From CAYSEW01 sp964430245 (lineage in GTDB: Bacteria > Bacteroidota > Bacteroidia > Flavobacteriales_D > Parvicellaceae), in the NCBI GenBank assembly GCA_964430245.1, contig CAYSEW010000036.1, forward strand, positions 1 through 23,756: DNA of 23,756 nucleotides, in the 5' to 3' direction. The translations under genes were made by a program, and so were the position numbers. Below are positions 22,299 to 23,756 of this stretch, piece after piece (the stretch's first letter is position 1; each line of letters opens with the position of its first letter). The notes under the pieces are model-generated. The model did no database searches and was not told where the DNA came from. It worked only from the letters and a program-made list of their open reading frames with translations.

Positions 22299-23651
22299 CT
22301 ATTGTTCAGAAGCTAATTTTATAAAAGCATCATAATCAACAGCTTTATCTGATATTTTTAAGGTTTCTTTTAAAAATGAAGTTACTTTTTGATCATACAT
22401 CATATCAAATATCTTCCTAGTTTCTTCTTGATTTGACAATACATTCTGAGCAGCTTTTGTCAATTCCTCATCAGGGGGTATCATCATACCATATTGGCTA
22501 TATTGGCTTCCTAATAATTCCTTTGTTCTAGCCAGCACCTCATCGCTCTCTACCTTTATATCGTTATCACGGATGATCTTATTCTCAATTAGCTGCCATT
22601 TAAGTCCTTTAGCATATTGCTCATACTCCTTATTCAGCTGATCTTCAGTAGCTTCTTTATTGGTAGCAAGGATCCATCTTTTCAAAAAATCATCTGGTAA
22701 ATTCAGCTTTAATTTTTTAATCATTGTATCAGAAACAGTTTTCTTAAAAATTCTATCACTATCTCCTTTAAACATGTTTTCAAGATCTGCTGAAATTCTA
22801 GTTCTGAATTCTTCTTCGGTTTTTACTTCACCTTCACCAAGAATCTTATCGAAAAGACCTTGATCAACATTGGCTGGCTCCAGTCTTTTAACTTCTGTGA
22901 CCTTTAAATTTACATTTCTATTGTAAGCTTCTGCTCTCTCTTTATCTATCCCCAACATAGCAGCCATATCAGCTTCACTTTTAGATAATAAACGAGGATC
23001 TATCAATAGCTCATCACCTGCTTTTAACCCGATCAATTTTTTCTTTGTTTTTTTATCTTCTACAAATTCAACAGAAACTGTTGAACTATGAGAAAATCCT
23101 TCTTCTACTACCTGATCGTTGGTGTCCAGCTCTTTAAAAGAAGACATTATCATGTCTTTTTCACCAGCTTCGTCTACTAAGCTTAGCTTTCCATATCTTC
23201 TTGCAAAATCCTCTATTTGCTTATTGATCAGCTTATCATCTACTTTTACTTTATGGTAAGCGTACTTGTCTCTTCCTGGTAAGTTTAGCTCGAAATCAGG
23301 AGCAATTCCCAATTCATATTCAAATTCAAAATCTCCTGGGTTTTTCCAATCTATTTGTAAATTTTCATCGTTTTTTGGTAATGGATTACCTAAAATATTG
23401 ATCTTATTTTCGTTAATATGATTGTTGATCGACTCACTCAATAATTTATCGATCTCTTCAGCTAAAATTGACGGACCATATTTTTTTTTGATCACCGATG
23501 TTGGAATATGACCTTTTCTAAAACCTGGAAGCTGAACCTGGTTCCTGTATTTTTTCAATGAAGTATTGTAAGGACCTTCGTAATCTTCATTACTGATCTT
23601 TACTGTCATTACTGCATTTAATGCATCAATATTTTCAATTTTTACATCCAT
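22299..23651 (-). CDS. tig: Trigger factor
   Basis: Trigger factor is the ribosome-bound chaperone that meets nascent chains at the exit tunnel. The ribosome-docking signature is GFRKGHIP at 43-50, with H where the usual form is K (GFRxGKxP). The middle (about 150-245) is the FKBP-like region, poorly conserved here, without a recognisable proline-isomerase active site. The C-terminal arms (about 250-440) are helical and highly charged, as usual. At 450 residues the length is normal. It is the first gene of the leftward tig-clpP-clpX group. It follows a tRNA-Leu terminator, so it needs its own promoter; I see only a near match (TAAATTTA, about 23658-23665) just upstream of the ATG. Confidence 0.95.
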   Translation of the reverse strand: MDVKIENIDALNAVMTVKISNEDYEGPYNTSLKKYRNQVQLPGFRKGHIPTSVIKKKYGPSILAEEIDKLLSESINNHINENKINILGNPLPKNDENLQIDWKNPGDFEFEYELGIAPDFELNLPGRDKYAYHKVKVDDKLINKQIEDFARRYGKLSLVDEAGEKDMIMSSFKELDTNDQVVEEGFSHSSTVSVEFVEDKKTKKKLIGLKAGDELLIDPRLLSKSEADMAAMLGIDKERAEAYNRNVNLKVTEVKRLEPANVDQGLFDKILGEGEVKTEEEFRTRISADLENMFKGDSDRIFKKTVSDTMIKKLKLNLPDDFLKRWILATNKEATEDQLNKEYEQYAKGLKWQLIENKIIRDNDIKVESDEVLARTKELLGSQYSQYGMMIPPDEELTKAAQNVLSNQEETRKIFDMMYDQKVTSFLKETLKISDKAVDYDAFIKLASEQ

Positions 23652-23669
23652 TATTTTAAATTTAAAAGC

Positions 23670-23697
23670 AAAATGGCATAAGCTGAACTTATGCCAT
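23670..23697 (-). terminator. Intrinsic terminator after tRNA-Leu, upstream of tig
   Basis: ATGGCATAAG (23673-23682) and CTTATGCCAT (23688-23697) are perfect 10-base complements around a 5-base loop. On the - strand the stem is followed by TTTGCTTTT, as in a rho-independent terminator. It lies seven bases beyond the tRNA-Leu 3' end, so it most likely ends the tRNA transcript. The hairpin could also affect the leader of tig if transcription reads through. Confidence 0.65.
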
Positions 23698-23703
23698 AAA
23701 ATG

Positions 23704-23756
23704 TGCGGGTAAAGGGAGTCGAACCCCCACGCCTTGCGGCACTAGATCCTAAGTCT
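23704..23756 (-). tRNA. tRNA-Leu(UAG), 3' part only (5' half outside window)
   Basis: Read on the - strand, the sequence has an anticodon arm AGA-CTTAGGA-TCT whose loop gives anticodon TAG, a leucine anticodon for CUN codons. It is followed by a long variable arm (GCC-GCAA-GGC) as expected of class II tRNAs, a T-loop TTCGACT with a GGGGG/CCCTT stem, and the acceptor strand TACCCGC ending in discriminator A. The next bases are CAT, so CCA is not encoded and must be added after transcription, common in Bacteroidota. The acceptor 5' side, D-arm and the first half of the anticodon stem lie beyond the window. Confidence 0.92.

Noticed and set aside
1..23756. Mobile element, CRISPR array, phage or defence island
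   Set aside because: No transposase, integrase, terminal repeats, direct-repeat array or restriction/toxin gene was found. All genes look like core chromosome.

Overview
The window reads as a compact, AT-rich piece of a Bacteroidota chromosome, most like Flavobacteriales or a close relative. Four things point there. Six gene starts carry the Bacteroidota sigma-A -7 box TAnnTTTG just upstream. Clear Shine-Dalgarno sequences are scarce. The tRNA 3' end has no encoded CCA. Many proteins have the form typical of the phylum (thymidylate synthase with a short insertion before the catalytic Cys, a short D-2-hydroxyacid dehydrogenase, ClpP with an N-terminal extension). It looks like core chromosome: I see no insertion sequence, phage gene, CRISPR array or integrase. 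No gene-free stretch exceeds about 205 bp.

Layout. (1) 1-1367, + strand: the 3' end of metF, then a ParA/MinD-type ATPase one base later, then a small helical protein overlapping the ATPase gene. (2) 1492-1992, +: a small secreted protein of unknown function. (3) 1996-10544, - strand: a long co-directional run read from right to left. It begins with an MsbA-like ABC exporter, then rsmA, mgtE and a D-2-hydroxyacid dehydrogenase, and ends with sdhC-sdhA-sdhB, which has its own promoter. (4) 10675-13419, +: rbfA, a methyltransferase, tsaE and an alanine dehydrogenase-like gene, all overlapping or nearly so. (5) 13424-14404, -: a lone pyruvate dehydrogenase E1 beta gene. (6) 14609-20188, +: etfB-etfA, a bifunctional-nuclease-family protein, a nucleoside transporter fused to a lipoprotein domain, thyA and folA. 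(7) 20185-23651, -: tig, clpP, clpX (transcribed in that order), preceded by a terminator and the 3' half of tRNA-Leu(UAG).

How the genes connect. Central energy metabolism is well represented: complex II, ETF, pyruvate dehydrogenase E1 beta and an alanine dehydrogenase-like enzyme. One-carbon and thymidylate metabolism appear as metF, thyA-folA and a nucleoside transporter. Translation and protein quality control appear as rbfA, rsmA, tsaE, tig, clpP and clpX.

The points most worth following up are: a five-helix, Cys/His-rich SdhC resembling the membrane subunit of mycobacterial Sdh1 (type F complex II, with a membrane-embedded Rieske-type cluster); an orphan ParA with a small partner-like protein in an operon with metF; a CNT nucleoside transporter carrying an N-terminal lipoprotein and lipocalin-like domain, apparently started at TTG; and a catalytic His-to-Gln change in the alanine dehydrogenase-like enzyme. 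None of these is proven novel by sequence reading alone. The rest of the window is ordinary housekeeping DNA.
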